From NCBI GenBank assembly GCA_021234155.1, contig JAJEKV010000035.1, positions 14,600,676-14,664,675 of the forward strand: DNA of 64,000 nucleotides, given 5' to 3'. A program made the translations under genes and the position numbers. The notes under the pieces were generated by a model. That model was not told the DNA's origin, searched no databases, and saw nothing but the letters and a program-made list of their open reading frames with translations. The DNA comes from Isoetes taiwanensis (lineage: Eukaryota; Streptophyta; Lycopodiopsida; Isoetales; Isoetaceae). Below are positions 23,055-34,656 of the stretch, piece by piece; within the stretch, counting starts at the first letter, position 1, and the number at the start of each line of letters is the position of its first letter.

Positions 23055-24240
23055 TGACGTCGTCTTAAAAATATCAAAAATATCATTTGGATAAGAATCT
23101 TACTTGGTCACGTGTTGGTCCCATAATGTAATGCATGTGTGGCTCAAGTTATGCCCTTTTTTCTACCATTATTACTAGGTGAAATTGGTAAGATGGTAGA
23201 GGGGTGGCACAATTTGAGGCAGAACATGACATTATGTGTGGTAATTTTCGTGGGGAGGGAGTTTTACACCTTAAAAAGTCTCGATGGCACTGCAAGACTT
23301 GGCATCACTCATGGCTCTACCACCTGTGATGCCTCATCTGGCAATGCCATCTCTAGATTTTAAGAGGCGTGAAGCCCATCCCTACGAAAATTACCTAGTA
23401 TGATATGTGATGTAATTAAATTTGTACCTTGTTAAGATAAAGAAAGAAAAAGAGGGAAGTGACATGGCAAAACGGTGACGTGGCAAAGAGAGGTTAGAAA
23501 AAACTAACAAGGTGCTGTGCATGATGGATTACCCTGGTGGTCTGAGAGTGTGTTTTCACGTTTCTCGTTTGCTCGTTTCATGTATTGGAATTGCCGTAAT
23601 CATGCTTTTTGTCCAAAACACATTAATTATTCATGAATAATGCTTTGTGTAATTATATTAGTAATGTGAATTGTACATGGCCTATATGAATAATAGAGGA
23701 TTTCATTTTGTTAAATGAACGCGACGTATGCATAGAACTAAGAAAGGGAAGGGACCCTCCAATCCGATTTCATCCAATGATTATGTAACTTGAAGCAATG
23801 AATGTAGAAAAGGTATGCGCTGGTGATGGACATAAATACAAATATTAACACTAGAGTTGACCTTTCATGAACCCGAATGGGTCCATTTGTACTTTTTTAA
23901 ATTCTATTAAAGCTCCAAGATGAAGAATTTGCCTAAATGCTCAGATTATGTTGTCCTTTATGAGTGTACATATAAGAAAAAATAATGCAAAACATAAAAA
24001 TGTTTACTTACCAAGCAAATGTAGAGTCAAATGCAAAAAGGTCAAGTTTATTTTCTAAGTGTTAACATTTCTATATTATTTTACAAATATGATTTTTCTT
24101 AGGAATTCTAATTCTACCCCGCAAAGGTTCAAATTTTGAAAATTCCTAGTTACCCCACCCTTTGAAGAAATCAAATGCATTTAGAAAGACGAATAATGCT
24201 TAGTATTCATTTTCATTAAAAAATAATAGTACCTTGATAT
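23055..24240. other. Intergenic DNA, nothing recognised
   Basis: AT-rich stretch without coding pattern, RNA gene or notable repeat. Confidence 0.5.
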
Positions 24241-24465
24241 TAGATAGATAGATAGTAGTTTTAACGTCACGCCACTAAGCAACATCCAAGTGGACATGTG
24301 ACCACACACCACACTACATTGCTTGGTTGGGCCCTGCCCCCAACCACCTTACATTGCGTCTGTTGGGATTTGACCCCCAACAGTACCAGTACGATTCTGG
24401 ACGGTCTCGAACTCGAGACCACATTGCTAAGGAACTAGTGTATTACCACTAGACCAAACGCCCAG
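24241..24465 (-). mobile_element. tRNA-derived SINE
   Basis: On the - strand, an A-box TGGTCTAGTGGTAATAC (24440-24456) is followed about 20 bases later by a B-box in a T-arm-like stem, GGTCTCGAGTTCGAGACC (24403-24420). These are the two internal RNA polymerase III promoter boxes. The body of about 150 bases ends in GTGACGTTAAAACTA followed by a (CTAT)n tail at 24241-24257. Overall length of about 225 bp and the simple-repeat tail fit a plant SINE. Target duplications were not found with confidence. Confidence 0.8.
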
Positions 24466-24848
24466 ATGCACTCAAATACCATGGATGTGGAAATATTTCT
24501 GGATGTCTGTTTTTCTGAAATTCTCTAGGCACCTAACTAGATCTCTCAAGATTGAAATTTATTTGCTCATAGCTACCTCAGTCTTTGAAGAAATCACATG
24601 AGAATTGAAAGATGGTTAGTATTTATAATCTGTATTCATAAAAAATTGATGTTACCTTGGAAGTTGTATTCCATGTCGAGTGTCATGAGATCATATCATG
24701 TCATTAGGACCATCAAATTAGGTATATTTCAAGGTGCAATTGTGCTAAACTCGAGAAAAAATTTATTTTGCTATTGAATATATTGGTATAACTTCAAATT
24801 AATCTTACACTGTGTTCATATTTAAGATCTCACAAGTATTATGGAGAA
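24466..24848. other. Intergenic DNA
   Basis: AT-rich spacer between the SINE and a LINE remnant; nothing recognised. Confidence 0.5.
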
Positions 24849-25565
24849 TTAGTCGCTGATATAGAGAAGGAATTGCGGGACACATATGGGTTGATGAATC
24901 CAAATAGGTCTGCGAGACAACTCTAGTATTAAGAATGAAATAACTGATAACTTTATACTGGTAAGGCGGAGCCCATTGGGCATTTTTGAGACAGAGTGGT
25001 GTTGTTCAAGTGAATCTGACGTATGCCGTCTGTGGTCACTCCGGTAGCGGTGGCTAATGCTGCAGAGTGCGTGCGTAAGTCTGTCCTTATGTGGTTGAGG
25101 AGTGAAGTGGAGCGTGTAGGGGGCCTTGACTTGTTGGGCAAGGCTAGGCATGGTAGTGTGGAGGCCCGCGACGACCTTGTTTTGTGGAGAGCCTCTATGT
25201 TGAAATCTCCCATGAGAATTATCTTGGTGGTTTCCGCTGCGTTGCTAGCGCCGGTGTGGTGGGTCATATTGCACTGTTTGCAAGGATGTTGGTGAGGAAT
25301 TGCTGCATGTTTCACCCGTAGCGTTTATATATGTTGGTCATCTGGACGACAGTCCCCGTGGTGCGGTCTTGGAACATGACGAGGATGGCTGTGACTTAGG
25401 GCTCCGTGACTTGTTGGTGGTGGAGGAGCTCAAGCCCGTTGTTGTCATAGAGTGTTGCTGTTCTGCATGTGTTGCTCTTAAGCGGGCACCTGTACTTTGT
25501 CGTCTCAAAGATGGCTGGATCATCTGATCCCATCTCCGTAGACAGAGGATGTTCGACGATGTCAA
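24849..25565 (-). pseudogene. LINE endonuclease remnant
   Basis: On the - strand a frame contains KIILMGDFNIEALH (about 25220), the GDFN motif of the apurinic-type endonuclease domain of LINEs, followed by a degenerate Thr/Ser-rich continuation. It differs from the main LINE family of the window (LLGDFNA), so it is probably another LINE type. No reverse transcriptase is attached. Confidence 0.5.
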
Positions 25566-26357
25566 CTGTGGGTCTGCTAGTATGTGGTCAATATACTTTG
25601 TGGATGTGAATCATTTGCAACCACATAAATTTTGAAAATGACAGTTTCACGTACTTTCAGCTTACTATAGGTTTTGACAGTGAAACATCAGATGCATCTG
25701 CAGCTATGTTCCTAGCATCATAAACATAGAAAGAAATCAGGGGCCTCCTCTTCCCTCCCGTTTTTTTTGAGCACGCCAGCCCAATCAAGCCTACAAACTT
25801 CCTTACAATTCTAGGCTACGCAGGTAGCACCCCACCTCAGCCAAAATCAATGTGGCATTACTTTCACCGTTAGACCTTGAATTAAAGAGATCGATGGCCA
25901 CAAAATTGAGATAAGGCCATAAAAATTGATACGGTGATAGCAGCGGACATTGTTTAAGGCTGCGTCAAAGCAAAGTTTCAATTCTTCGTGTCTTCATACC
26001 CATTTAGGCCTTGTTTAGTAAGCCGTAATTGTTTCGATATCCGATTTCTAGGTTCCACGACTTAGAAAATTAGAAAAGGAGAGTTATTTCTTCCTTGTTT
26101 ACTGTGGAACGGAGTAGAAACCTTTCCATTGTCTTTGATTTAAGTCCTTGTTATTTGATTCAGCTAAAGCGGAAGAAATTTTCCCATTCTGTTGCCTCGT
26201 TGGTATAGACTAAAACTTTCATCTTTGCTTTGAATTTCAAAACTGGCAACTTGCAGGTTAAAGGTTTCATCCTTCTATTCCTTTTTATGTTTATGTTATG
26301 ATACACATTTTTCATTATTTATTATCTGTCATAATTGCAAGACATTAATATGGCCCT
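25566..26357. other. Intergenic DNA
   Basis: No coding pattern or repeat recognised. Confidence 0.5.
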
Positions 26358-27003
26358 TTGCTACAGTCAGTTTCGTTGCACAAAACAGACAGGTACAATC
26401 GCTACTTGTGGGTGCGGGTGCAGCATGACAGTGGCAGCATCCTCTTTGTAGCAGCATGCTACTTTCTACATGCCGAGAGCAACTTCTATAACACTCATTC
26501 GGGTGTGGATAGATTGGAGCCCTATGTCAATCTATATGATAACATACAGCAGCACAAATAGTTGGGCAAGGTCATGCTCCTTGGAGACTTTAACGCATGC
26601 ACAGGAGCCGAGCAGGTCCCGAAATTTGAGCCCTTGGCAGAGGACGTCTTGTAGTTGAGCCCCGCAGAGGTGGCTTGGTCAAGGATATCAGATGACAACC
26701 ATATTTCACGCTATGGCAGACAGTTGTTGTTGCTAGGTAATATCTTTGACCTGGTTATTTCTAATGGGTTGGCACAATGGCCGTCTTCCAGCCAATGCGC
26801 TTGTAGACAGGAGAACCAAGGGGCGGCTCCAGTGTGGTGGATTACGTGCTAGTACAGGAACAGGATCGGCACCTGGTTACCCATTTTTACATTGGAACAA
26901 ACACTCGGGACTAGGAAGTGGACTCAGACCACCAGCACCTGTTCTTGCATGTACATTGGTAGGCTCCCCGTGCATCCATTGCTTCAACAACAAGATTGCA
27001 TAA
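26358..27003 (+). pseudogene. Endonuclease fragment of the main LINE family
   Basis: Reads RYLWVRV...ILFVAACYFLHAES, then KVMLLGDFNACTG near 26575 and NIFDLVISNGLAQWP near 26745. These match the endonuclease part of the LINE at 15309-18905 (RVMLLGDFNA). In-frame stops at about 26560 and 26652 break it. It has no reverse transcriptase and ends about 26900-27000. Confidence 0.65.
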
Positions 27004-28039
27004 TAAACGGGAGCAAATCATCTAAACGAGAGCAAAAGGAATATTCCTCAAAGATTCCTTTTTTTTCAAAAAAAGGGGCTAAATTGAGGTTAAAAAGAAA
27101 AAGAAGACATAAAACTGTATTTTGACCCCCCCAAAATAGCCCATTTTTTCTGTGAATAGAGAACTGACTATGTCAAAGCGACACTTTTCCAATCAATTAG
27201 AATTTTTCCCAAGTATGTTTTTTGAAAGAACTCCTATTTTAAGAGAACATAACTTTTAACCTAAAATAAAATTGAAGTAGTAACTGAAATTGTGGTATAT
27301 TAAAAAATTGAAGATAAAATCTTGATATTCAAATCAAAATTTATAGTATTTTTAAAATACTCAATTTTGTGCAAAAGTATGAGAAGTGATGAGAGAATCA
27401 CAGAAGGGCCAAAAGTATGAGAAGTGATGAGAGAATCACAGAAGTGATGAGAGCTCTTTGATCCAAAAGGGCCAGAATCCAGTTTTACATGCGTCTTAGA
27501 AATTAGCAAATTTCTCTTGTTTGAAGAGCAGAACATAGTAGCGAAAAAGGGATATTGTGTTTGAATACATGAAATCCTTTTTGTATTCTGGAATACACTT
27601 GCTATTCCAGAATAGCGAAAGGAAAAAAAAAAAATAAAACCATTTTTGTATTCTAGAATACATATCGTGTTCTTGAAGAGTCAAAGGTTTTTGGCATTTT
27701 CAATTTATTTCAATGACCTTGCGATTTTTTTGCTTGTTTTGTGGGGATACAGGATTGTGGCTTTAAATGATAAAAGGATTCCTTTTCTTTTTTTTTTGGA
27801 CCAGGGATACTGGATCTTGGTTCCAAATGATAGTGGAAAACTTATTCTGGAATACACTTTGTATTCCGGAATACGTTTTGGTTTTCAGAAAGCTCGAGTT
27901 TTCGTTTTGCTGGGCGATCTTTCTCTGGGGACTTAGCGCCTACGATTTCTGTCTTGCGATGGGTTTTGCATTGGTTTTGGCGACATGTGAACCCATCGTT
28001 GGCTACATCGGCTAGGGTCGAGCAGGTCCATCTAGGGTT
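27004..28039. repeat. AT-rich DNA with a cluster of GTATTCYGGAATAC palindromes
   Basis: Between about 27570 and 27880 the motif GTATTCTGGAATAC or GTATTCCGGAATAC and relatives recur at least four times (near 27590, 27645, 27847 and 27867). The same motif recurs at 31060-31310. A poly(A)-rich run is at about 27620. A short duplication of GAAGTGATGAGAGAATCAC lies at 27378-27440. Confidence 0.6.
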
Positions 28040-31000
28040 GGACGAACAGGTCCGTCATTGGGTGATTCTACTGTTGCAGCTCTTGGGACGTGTTGCAAGA
28101 AGCTGATTTCTGTAATGCTTTCCACAGGCAGCAGCTTAGACAATTATGCATTAGTTTTACCAATTGCATGCACACCATATATGAGATCTTCTGCGGATCT
28201 TCTCCCAGATGCTTATCCCCCAAGATTTGGCTTTGGTTTAGTTAATTCTGGGTATCCATCTGGTAACTTAATTGAGAGCGTTGATTTTGGGCATCGGGCA
28301 TCTGCACCATTGTATTCAGGTATGTAAAAATTGCCATTTTGCAATCCGGGCAGTTCCTACACTCCTGATTTTTTTCATTTTTTTGCAGGAAACAATCTAG
28401 GCGGTTATGAGTCTCACGTGGCCATGTATCCAAGCTCATATCCTCCAAGGAGTAACTCTAATTACAGTCAGAATGATTCTATGCAGTACCTGCGTCCGCA
28501 ACACTGTGCTTTCTCCATGTCTTAAAGGCCTTTGCCGCCTCATCCCAAGTGGCCGACCAGACATTAGTGAAGTACTCAACATGTTTCCCAGGCTTCTCAA
28601 CTATGCACGTTGTTGCAATTGTAAGTAAAGAAACTCATTTGTATCATGCACATAGTGGAACGTAATCATTCTTTTAGTGCTTTAAGGTAGCAAGTTCGAA
28701 TCATTATATTTAGGAAATTTCTGAATGCCTCAATATCTTTGCAAACTGCCTCAATATTTCGATAAAATTTCCCTACATTGCCATACCATATCCTTTTTTT
28801 GGTTCCCCGAAACATCCTTAAGAATATGTTGTGTATGCCAAGATTGGAATTCCTTTTAGATGCTTAGGATTTAAAGGATTTGTTGGGCAATCTTCAATGC
28901 GGCATCACTTGTTTTTCATTGCCATGATGCAATTTGGTCTCGTAGAAGCTTTTAGATCTCTTGGAAGTTTTCTGGTCTCTTAGAAGCTGTCTGGAAGCAG
29001 CAATGCTCAGTTATTGCTTTCTGCAAGATTTCTTACTGTTTAAGTTTTAGGTTTCAAGACTTTTGCAGCATCGATTGAAGCTAACTATGACAGAATAAGC
29101 AGAGATGTTAGTCGGGAATGTCATGTCAATGAGCTCAGCTTGTTCAGATATCCCATTGCACTTACTAAATCCTAACAGTGCACTCTCTTGTAGAAATGCA
29201 CACATTATTCAATTTTGATATTAGACAGAACTAAACATGCTACTGCTTGTACGCTTAAGAGAAGATTTCCCTGGAACCTTAGGGCTACTGCTTGTACGCT
29301 TAAGAGAAGCATGCATAGATTTCCCTGGAAGATTCAGCAACAGAAGGACCAAACCTGATATAATTCGTGGCAGTTTATTCCAACCCTGATGATGGCATTT
29401 TTTTGTTGCAGGTCAAATGTTTGGTGTTCCATTTGCACCTCCATTCCTTGCACCATGTACAGAAAGGAGGCCATTTTCAAGGGGGTCAATTACGGCTCAG
29501 GAGCTCCAGGAATTCTAAACGAGATAGGACTTGGCTTTAAGATTTAGCTTCATATTAGATTTAGAACTCAACCAGCTAAGTTAATAGGCTCCAAATTGGG
29601 AGAATCCATATGTGGCAACAATTAGACAAGTTTTGGAGTACTTGTGCAGATATCATAAGCATACTGGGCAAGGAAAGTGCAGGTGATTTATACTTAAAGA
29701 TGCTTCCAGACGTGATGCTTCCACCCCAACAATTGCACAATCTGGTGATCTCAACCATGCATAGTAACCATACTTCCTTAGCTCCTGATTTTATCTTCTT
29801 TCTGTAGGATCTGGAAATGATGTGTTGCAAAGAATGCTTGAATATGCAGCCGCTAACATAGGAGAAATTGCCAATGGCGAGCCCATTTTTACTGCTCTAG
29901 TCCATTCCTTTTGCAAGAATAAAGGCCTAGTATTAGCGCAGGATAAACGTGGAACATTTTCAGTTCAAAAGATGGTATTGTACAGCTACAAAAATCACAT
30001 GCCAAATACGTGACTTTTCTCATGTCAAGCAATCAAGCATATTTTCTGCTGAACTTTGATCATGATATTGTAGTATATTTTGGCCAATGTTATTTAAAGT
30101 CATGTATTTAAGTATTTAAGTAGACAACAAAAAAGCCCTAGGTTTTTACCATGGGCGCAAGGGTCTACCATCAAAATCTTATATTCTTTACACTTTATCT
30201 AACATGTTACTACATCTAATATGTTGCAGGCTTGCTGAAATCTCAAACAGTACATAATAGATCCCAGCTCCTCTAAATGTTCACGCGAAACAACAGCCTC
30301 TGCATATACTGTTCCATTAGATACTATAATTTTAGCTGTCAATGCTTTGCTAATTAACTTACCTTCTATTTGCTACGTGTTATAAGTTCTCTGGCATCTT
30401 AGACGCGTGGGCTAATGGACGTGCACACGGTTAACGAGTGTTATGACTGACAGTCCCTCTTGGCAGATGCTTTTGATGCCTCTGAGAAAAAACATGAGGG
30501 ATATGATCATCATGCCAACTCGAAAAATTCTCATCATTAATGGAGCTCAAAATGGATCCAGGGTTATAGTCTTGCTTCAATGCATGTCTAAATCCTATGA
30601 TACTCGATGCTTCAGAACTAGCGTTTGAGATGCAAACAGCTAGCACAATTCCACGGGTTATAGCAAAGCCCATTACATTTTTAAGCCTCTGATATCCTCT
30701 TCTTTCGGCTTTGAACTAAAGCGCCAGTTGTATTGTTCCAACTAGCTTTGAAGTTTTCCTTAAAAGATTCCCATAGTTTTTGTTGGTTGCACTGGAATAT
30801 GCATTATATGGGCATTTGAGTTACATAATTGATTTGCACAACTCTGGAATTATGGTGGAGCTATTATCCGACTGTTTATGGATTGTGAGTATGTTGTGCA
30901 CTACTAAAGAGTTTTCAGAGGATTTGTTAGCAAATATAGCAGACTTTGAAGGCAAGACTCTCTTTGAGTATGCTGGCTTTGGCAATGAAGCTATGGCATG

Positions 31001-31085
31001 GATTTGCCTTCCATTTTTACAGAGAAGCAGCAAATGGAATGTGAAAAAACACAACAACTATGCACGTTCTGGAATACATGTTTGA
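28040..31085 (+). pseudogene. Exon-like fragments of an unidentified gene, one stretch Pumilio-like
   Basis: Several + strand stretches look like exons of one gene but do not assemble cleanly. 28058-28327 and about 28390-28525 are low-complexity Ser/Tyr/Pro-rich (AYPPRFGFGLVNSGYPSGN; YPSSYPPRSNSNYSQND). 29411-29517 reads GQMFGVPFAPPFLAPC after a CAG acceptor. 29815-29975 reads NDVLQRMLEYAAANIG...IFTALV...DKRGTFSVQKM, similar in layout to one Pumilio RNA-binding repeat with its VLQ..LE and ..VQKM helices. 30780-31085 is an open frame (LSDCLWIVSMLCTTKEF) of no known family. Pumilio proteins bind mRNA 3' UTRs and often have such low-complexity N-termini, so a decayed Pumilio-type gene is possible. 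Confidence in any function is low. Confidence 0.3.
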
Positions 31086-31310
31086 CTTCTTAGGATGCAC
31101 GTTGCGGAATATACGTTGTTCCAGAATACTTGTTTGATTTCTTAGAGAGCAAAGGTGTATTCCAGAATACACATTTGTTTTCTCAAGAAAGCAAAAGTGT
31201 ATTCCGGAATACACTTTTGCTTTCTCTGAAAATTCAAAGTGTATTCTGGAATACATATTTGTTTTTTAGAAAAGCAAAAGTGTATTCCAGAATACCTTTG
31301 TCTTTACATT
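31060..31310. repeat. Inverted-repeat array around GTATTCCGGAATAC, with a perfect 40-bp palindrome
   Basis: The motif recurs roughly every 40 bp (about 31068, 31121, 31157, 31197, 31236, 31281). At 31186-31225 the two 20-base halves are exact reverse complements with no spacer, centred on CCGG; the left half is AGAAAGCAAAAGTGTATTCC. Flanking units carry the same AAAGCAAAAGTGTATTCC arm in alternating orientation. Confidence 0.9.
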
Positions 31311-31789
31311 TTTTGTTTCATGTGTCCTAGTGTTCGTTTAATTACTTGATTATTTTCTTGTTTTTTATTCAGCCAATAGAACGTCAAACATGTTTGATAG
31401 AACAACTAAACATGGATACTTGAGACAGATACCCAGTTGCAGCGTCGGACGAGCGTATTGTTCAATACGCACCAAATTTTGGGGGTGCCAAATTGATGTA
31501 CTGAAATTTTTTTAAGAAATTATTATTATTTTTTCTTCTCTATTTTGATGTTTTTGATATCTCATTTTCAGAGATTATGTATTCACGTCTATATTTTGCC
31601 ATTTTCAAAGGTGTTTCCTTGCAAAAAAAAACTTGTCACTTAATGAGGAGCCAAAATGAGGGGAAGAAAAACTGAACCTTTTGAAATTATCAAGTTTATC
31701 CAAAAAAGGCCAATTTTAAGAGCATGGTGTTTTTTTAAAGGGAATCTTTGAAACGGGAGTGCTGCAACACTCCCGTTTAATTTGCAACC
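31311..31789. other. AT-rich spacer with a strong hairpin at its end
   Basis: No coding pattern. At 31751-31778 an 11-bp perfect stem (AAACGGGAGTG) with a 6-base loop is present, just upstream of the LINE that follows. Confidence 0.6.
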
Positions 31790-33955
31790 TTGTTCAACAC
31801 TCTAGGTGCCCCGGCTGCACCTGGATTATGACCGTGTAGAGACCTATGCCTGGATGCATGAGCATGATCTGGAGGGACTACTACAACTCCCCACACTTCA
31901 GTAGCAATCTGTCCAGCTGACCCCACAACAGATGGTTCAATGATGAGTGTCGAGAGGCCAAATGCGGGCTTTGGCAAGTCACTGATCCCACCTCCCACCC
32001 ACATATCACCAGTCAATATCGCTCTTCCTCAAGAACAAGCCAGCAACAGATGTTCGGTCTCCTGGATCGGCATCCCAGGACATTCTGGAGAAAGGTATTG
32101 AACAAGGCTGTATAGCCCACAAGAAACATCACCTCGGAGTAATGGGTACAGTACTTGCAACAGCTTTACGACCTGCGGGGGGGCCAGGCAATAGTGCCTC
32201 CACAGATAGGCCTGGCTCTGGTCATCACAGAGGGGGATGTCATCATGGGCCTGCAATGCCTAGCTAATGGGAAGGCAACAGATTTAGATGGCATGCAGGC
32301 AGAACTTCTGAAGTGGGCTGGGCCTTTAATGGTACATGTCCTCACGACATTATTTAATAAAGCATTGCAAGAAGGCTTCCCTCCGCAGTGGATCACTAGT
32401 AGAGTTGTGCCCATATACAAGGCAGTAATATTGGAGTACATCAGGGTTGCCCCCTCTCCCCCACACTCTTTGGCCTATACATGGATCAGCTGGAAGACTG
32501 GCTTTCTGAGCACGGGGGTGCGGGCGCCCATCTCATGCATCACGCAATCCGGCAACTCATATATGCTGACGATGTCGACCTCCTGGCCTATACTCCAGAG
32601 GATATGCAATGTCATGTGGATGCTCTTGACACTTTTTGCCAATTCACTGGCATGCGAGTTAACTTGGCTAAAACTAGGGTGCTACTAGTTTCGTCATCCC
32701 ATCAGCCAAGGCTTCCCTCATTCACTTACCAGGAACAAGATGTAGAGGTGGCTCCGACTTACAAGTATTTGGGATCGAGTTCTCTACTAGCACCCATTGG
32801 GATGCAACCATCAGGTTGCATATCATAGCGGATTGGAAAGAACTATATGCCATGCAGAGCAACAGCCACAAGACAGAGTTGTATGCTTGGGGCCATCCAG
32901 TCACACCTGTTTAGGGCCTTGGTCGAGCCGATTCTCCTTTACGGGGCAGAGGTGTGGGATCCGGTGATGTCCCCCACCACCTAGAATGATCTCGAGCAGG
33001 TACAGAAAGCCTTCCTGGCACGAGCCCTTGGGTTAAAGTCCACAGTTCCATATCAGATCCTACTCTAGGAGATAGGTTTTCTACTACTTCAACGGGCTGC
33101 ATTGGAATGCCATATTAGTTACTTCCAGAAGGTGGTCACTATGCGTGATACACGTTTGCCCAAGCTTTCTTTGACCGTAGCAATGGGTCCCCAATGCCTC
33201 AAAGCCTGCTGGAAGGACAAGCAAGCTCAATGGTTCTCACGTTGGGATGTACATACAAACAGATGCGTGCAGGTAGGGACAAAGAAGGATCATAATGCAT
33301 TAAAGCTGCATCTAGATGCTAGTTTCCTTCGCAAGCTCTAGGATGCAGAGGCTCTGACACACGTTAAGATGGCACACTATCAGCAGCAAGTCAATCCTAT
33401 GCTCACGAGAGGCCCACATCAGTACTTGTCCACCCATTTGCCCATGAAGAGGCGCAGACTTATAGCTTCCATTCGCACGGGTGCACATTGTCTTTGCATT
33501 GAGACATGGCGTTGGACTCGGGAATTACGGGAGAATAGACTTTGTCAATGTTGCCACCAGGGCGCCATTGAAGATGAATGTCATGCCTTCCAGATCTGCC
33601 CAGCGTTTGCCCATATCTGAGCGTGGTATGTTCGGTTAGTTTTGCCTGACCAGCCGCTGCATGAGTTATTGATTTACGATGTCCGTGGTCTTGTTGGGGT
33701 CATACCTCCAAGAGGTTATGGATACACGTACTCAGTTGTATCCTCCGGGTCAGTATTGAATTGTCCTATACAATTGTACAGTATACCAGCATACTTATTA
33801 CTGAAAAGGTTTTTCCCTTGAAAACCCTTCGAAGCATAGGTTTTTTAATCCTGATAGTAATACGCTTGCTGCTCTCTTTTTGTTTGCCCATAGGCCAATT
33901 GATCTCCGTGGACGATAAAGGATTATTCTATTCTAGTCTATTCTATGAAAGAATT
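31790..33955 (+). mobile_element. LINE, 5' truncated, with reverse transcriptase and C-terminal zinc motif
   Basis: Includes a reverse transcriptase start (GDVIMGLQCLANGKATDLDG near 32235; PIYKA near 32412), then directly YADDVDLLAYTPEDM near 32562 and GMRVNLAKTRV near 32655. The C-terminal region has MKRRRLIASIRTGAH near 33445 and CQCCHQGAIEDECHAF near 33545. The 3' end reads CTCCGTGGACGATAAA followed by (TTCTA)n at about 33923-33950. The frame is interrupted (near 32415-32450, where the middle of the RT is deleted, and again near 32825 and 33340). It is the best-preserved reading of the family here, with few CAG/CTG-type errors. The endonuclease part is missing. Confidence 0.85.
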
Positions 33956-34385
33956 ACTATCGCTTTGGTTAAATAGCATTTCCTTAGTTCATAGCTCCTT
34001 GAAATACATTGAAGAAGTTATCTAAATTGCATCCGATGGCCAAGGCTAGCACTTGGCTTGGCAAAATCTAGCCTCATTAAGAGTTGCTACTGGCTTGAGT
34101 TGTGTTAATCTTGAAGATTCGTTTTTGGAATCTGAATACTTGGTACCATGGTTTTTAAAATTAATGGCAACTGCCCTGATGGGCTTGCCAAGAGATGCAT
34201 GTATAAAAGCTTAAAAATGACATACCTAGCTTAACTGCTAGCTATGCTTAAAGCTTCTTCTTTTGCCATTTCTTCTGGATAAGGGCACAATGCATAAGGG
34301 CACAACTGTCTTGCAATGAGATAGCTTATTTCTTAATTGTCAGCGGACCACATGAAGGAATGGATGAGTAGATGGCAAATGGAAC
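33956..34385. other. Spacer between LINE and kinase fragment
   Basis: AT-rich, no coding pattern recognised; could include intron or upstream remains of the kinase gene. Confidence 0.4.
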
Positions 34386-34656
34386 ATGCGAATGGAATGT
34401 GCCATCCCTCTGCAGGAAATGAAGGCTATTAGCATTGCAGCTGCAAGAGAGTTATATTATTTGCATACTGGATCAACTTGGGACGTGATTCATGGAGATA
34501 TCAAGACTACGAACATCCTTTTAAGCTATGCTTTTGTAGCTAAATTGTTTGATTTGGACCTTCTAAGATAAGTTCTTTGGAACATAGTCTGCACTGAAGG
34601 GTAGCTTTGGTTACAAGTCTGATGCGTACTCTTTTGGGGTTGTACTCTTCAATTCC
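34386..34656 (+). pseudogene. CrRLK1L-type receptor kinase fragment (5' of the LINE insertion)
   Basis: Reads ISIAAARELYYLHTGSTWDV, then IHGDIKTTNILL: the catalytic loop with Gly where the usual Arg of HRD stands, so it would be inactive. DLDLLR stands where DFGLSR is expected. After a stop, GSFGYKSDAYSFGVVLF resumes in another frame (about 34605-34650). This is the ATP-to-activation-loop half of a FERONIA/CrRLK1L-like kinase. The sequence then runs into LINE DNA. The rest of the receptor (malectin-like domains, membrane segment) is absent. Confidence 0.7.

Noticed and set aside
24403-24456. A genuine tRNA gene at the SINE A/B boxes
   Set aside because: No acceptor stem or anticodon arm can be folded; the boxes are followed by a long unrelated body and a (CTAT)n tail, as in a SINE.
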